Source: Rhizobium sp.
GTDB taxonomy: Bacteria; Pseudomonadota; Gammaproteobacteria; Burkholderiales; Thiobacillaceae
Length of the DNA stretch: 55,042 nucleotides
NCBI GenBank assembly: GCA_019459285.1
Contig: JAIBEL010000046.1
Location: 1 to 55,042 of the forward strand
Direction: 5' to 3'
Part shown: positions 52,857 to 55,042 of the stretch, in pieces
How the letters are laid out: the number at the start of each line of letters is the position of its first letter
Numbering within the stretch: position 1 is the first letter of the stretch
Program-made: the position numbers and the translations under genes
Notes under the pieces: generated by a model
The model's input: the letters and a program-made list of their open reading frames with translations, nothing else
Databases searched by the model: none
What the model was told of the DNA's origin: nothing

Positions 52857-52929
52857 CCGCTTGGCCTACGCCACGCGGCGGATCGTGCAATGTGCCCGCG
52901 GGGAATCGGGCACCCAACCGGAAACCATC

Positions 52930-54945
52930 ATGCGTCAAACCTCTCTCGCCCTTGCTCTCGCCACGGGCTTCGTGATCCCCGCCTACGCGGAAACCCTGCC
53001 GGAATTCGTCAGTGAAACGATCGTCGTCACGCCGACGCGCTTCGAAGAACCCACACCCGCCACGCCCGGCAATCTCGTCGTGATTACGCGGCAGGATATC
53101 GAGCGGATACCGGCAACCAGCGTCCCCGATCTCCTGGCAGGGATCGTGGGCACGACGGTCGTCCCGATTTACGGGTCGCTCGGGATTGATTCCGCCGTGA
53201 GTCTGCGCGGCGCGGGAAGCGGCGGTACGGCCACCAGCAACACCCTGGTGCTGCTCAACGGACAACGCCTGAATCCCATCGACTCGGGATCGATAGACTG
53301 GTCATTGATTCCCCTGACGAGCATCGAGCGCATCGAGGTCATGCCGGGAAGCGGGACGGTTCTATACGGCGACCGATCCAGTGGCGGTGTCATCAACATC
53401 ATTACCAAGAAAACGGCCGACACGCGCTACGCCAGCGTCGGCGTGGGCAGCCACGGCATGCGCGAGCTCAGCCTTCAGGCGGGCGGGGCAACGGACAGCA
53501 TCGATTCCAGCCTGTATTTCCAATACGGCGCGAGCGACGGCTGGAGAACAAACAGCGACCAGCGGCGCTATGCATTGGGCGGCCGGATCAATTTCCTGAA
53601 TGAACACGATGTGCACGGCTTCGTCGATCTTGCCGCCTTCGACGAAAAGCTGGGCTTCCCAGGCGGCTTGTGGCGTGCCGAGTATCTTGCCGATCCTGCC
53701 CAGTCCCGCCATCCGGGGGATCGGTCTGATCGCAATGGTTTCAGGATTCGCCCGGGGGTAGCGGTCACGCTATCGGAGGACGTTGCACTGGACGCCGACT
53801 TGGTCCTGTCGCGGGACGAGCGCAGCGGCTTCAGTGACGCAACCAATCCGGTGGAACAGACCCGCGATCTGTCACGCGATTTCATTTCGTTCAGTCCCAA
53901 ACTCAAAATCAAGCATCGTCTCGGTGGATTCAGCAACCATGCCACGGTGGGCTACGACTACTTCAGGGGAACCGCGGACAGCCGGACCTCGCCGACCGGA
54001 TTCCAGTCCTACACGCAAAACGCCTCGCAGACGAGCCATGCGCTCTACGCCCAGAACATCATGGAACTCACCGAGCGCCTGGCCTGGACGCTCGGCATGC
54101 GCGTGCAGCGACAGCGCCAGTCTGCAGAGCAGTCTGCGTATACGGATCGCTTTAACACTCCCCAACCTGCGGTGTCCGGCCACTCGGTCGACACGCGGGA
54201 AGCTTACGAAACGGGTATGACGTATCGGACCGGCGACTGGAAACTCTATGGCCGGCTGGGAACGAGCTTCCGCTTTCCCAATACCGACGAACTGTATGGG
54301 CTGGATCCGCTTACCTGGGCCCCCGTTTTCGCCATTGGTCTGAAGCCGCAGCATGGAATCGTGTATGAGGTCGGCGCAACGAAAAAAATCACACGGGGCA
54401 GCCTCTCCCTCAGCGTCTACCAACAGAACCTGAAGGACGAGATCACCTCCGACCCCAGTGGCGGCAACATGAACGTCGGCAAGACGCGGCGCCTGGGAAG
54501 CGAACTGAGCGCCAGGCTAAACATCACGGACGCTTTGCATGGAAATGTCGGCGTTACGCTCGAAGACGCCCAGATTCGGGCCGGCGCCTATGCGGGGCGC
54601 GAGATGCCGCTGGTGCCCGGCGTCCAGGCAAGCGCGGGCTTGAGCTGGGATGCGAGCCCGAATGCGGTCTACTCCGCACGGCTGAATCATGTGGGCAAAC
54701 GCCGTTATGGGGATGATTACAGCAACGTGGCAGGCTATCTGTCCGGTTACACGACGCTTGATCTGATGGCGAGCTGGCGAATCCGCGACTGGAAGATCGA
54801 CGCCAAGATTCTCAATGCGGCCGACAGACGATATGCCGCGTACGCAGGCTATGGTTTCAATTCCGGGACGTTTGCAAACGATACGTTCTACTATCCCGCC
54901 GACGGCAGGACATTCGGCGTCGCAGCGCGATACGACTTCCGGTAA
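52930..54945 (+). CDS. btuB: BtuB-type TonB-dependent cobalamin receptor
   Basis: A 671-residue outer-membrane receptor. Signal peptide at 1-20 (IPAYAET), TonB box region SETIVVTPTRFEE, plug with VPDLLAGIVGTTVVPIYGSLGIDSAVSLRGAG and VLYGDRSSGGVINIITKK, and a barrel ending in FGVAARYDFR with a terminal aromatic residue pattern. ATG 52930 was chosen since the signal peptide starts there. The upstream cobalamin riboswitch supports corrinoid uptake as its function. The gene is complete; sequence after the stop degenerates at the contig end. Confidence 0.93.
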   Translation: MRQTSLALALATGFVIPAYAETLPEFVSETIVVTPTRFEEPTPATPGNLVVITRQDIERIPATSVPDLLAGIVGTTVVPIYGSLGIDSAVSLRGAGSGGTATSNTLVLLNGQRLNPIDSGSIDWSLIPLTSIERIEVMPGSGTVLYGDRSSGGVINIITKKTADTRYASVGVGSHGMRELSLQAGGATDSIDSSLYFQYGASDGWRTNSDQRRYALGGRINFLNEHDVHGFVDLAAFDEKLGFPGGLWRAEYLADPAQSRHPGDRSDRNGFRIRPGVAVTLSEDVALDADLVLSRDERSGFSDATNPVEQTRDLSRDFISFSPKLKIKHRLGGFSNHATVGYDYFRGTADSRTSPTGFQSYTQNASQTSHALYAQNIMELTERLAWTLGMRVQRQRQSAEQSAYTDRFNTPQPAVSGHSVDTREAYETGMTYRTGDWKLYGRLGTSFRFPNTDELYGLDPLTWAPVFAIGLKPQHGIVYEVGATKKITRGSLSLSVYQQNLKDEITSDPSGGNMNVGKTRRLGSELSARLNITDALHGNVGVTLEDAQIRAGAYAGREMPLVPGVQASAGLSWDASPNAVYSARLNHVGKRRYGDDYSNVAGYLSGYTTLDLMASWRIRDWKIDAKILNAADRRYAAYAGYGFNSGTFANDTFYYPADGRTFGVAARYDFR

Positions 54946-55042
54946 TCCCCGGTGTCGTGGGGCGGGGCCGGGTGGTTTGGGTTGGGCCCCCCGGGGGGGG
55001 GGGTGGTTGGGGGGCCCGGGGGGGGGGCCGGGTTAGGGGGGG

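Noticed and set aside
54950-55042. G-rich tail at the right edge as a G-quadruplex region or terminus
   Set aside because: It starts just after the btuB stop and is low-complexity G with no coding or repeat unit; looks like assembly or base-calling error, mirrored at the other end.

Overview
The window is a high-GC (mostly about 65% by eye) bacterial chromosomal contig. Gene content and local order point to a betaproteobacterium of the Thiobacillaceae/Nitrosomonadales type: corC-ybeY-phoH-miaB, pcm-like/rhodanese/tolC/waaA, a RegB/RegA pair, gluQ, and a riboswitch-driven btuB facing a corrinoid-uptake operon. This placement is inference from content, not a database match. Both extreme ends (about 1-70 and 54950-55042) are low-complexity C or G runs that look like contig-end sequence error.

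Layout. (1) 1-9.1 kb: two convergent operons of a xanthomonadin-like aryl polyene pathway. The plus strand has ketoacyl synthase, chain-length factor, dehydratase and reductase. The minus strand has flavin halogenase, chorismatase, MipA/OmpV, acyltransferase, glycosyltransferase, methyltransferase and antiporter. (2) 9.1-10.6 kb: argB and an Hsp20 gene with a textbook sigma-32 promoter. (3) 10.7-17.4 kb: a copper island. It has an ECF sigma factor, a zinc-finger anti-sigma factor, an HvfA-type RiPP precursor with three [D/E]GKCG motifs, its DUF692 (MNIO) and DUF2063 maturation proteins, a PCu(A)C chaperone, an outer-membrane barrel, and an OprC/NosA-type TonB-dependent copper receptor. (4) 17.5-22.2 kb: a possible small RNA, the RegB/RegA redox pair, uppP and a diguanylate cyclase. 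(5) 22.2-29.1 kb: thiC with a TPP riboswitch, pcm-like, rhodanese, tolC, waaA and a UDP-glucuronate-epimerase-like gene. (6) 29.1-31.1 kb: an AT-rich orphan gene, a HigBA-like toxin-antitoxin pair with a promoter/operator that predicts a leaderless mRNA, and a small unrecognised protein. (7) 31.3-43.7 kb: MFS exporter, PilZ protein, bactofilin, ion channel, metK, two methyltransferases, a pteridine reductase-like SDR, corC-ybeY-phoH-miaB and tRNA-Met. (8) 43.8-46.5 kb: a hypothetical protein, gluQ and a GT4 glycosyltransferase. (9) 46.5-55 kb: a corrinoid module (adenosyltransferase, BtuDCF, two unrecognised genes, an FhuF-like [2Fe-2S] protein) divergent from a cobalamin riboswitch and a BtuB-type receptor.

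Most noteworthy are three systems. The first is the sigma-factor-controlled RiPP metallophore operon set among copper transport genes. The second is the corrinoid operon carrying an FhuF-like iron-sulfur protein and two unassigned proteins. The third is the chorismatase/halogenase aryl polyene cluster. The first and third resemble described families; their combination and context here are what deserve testing.
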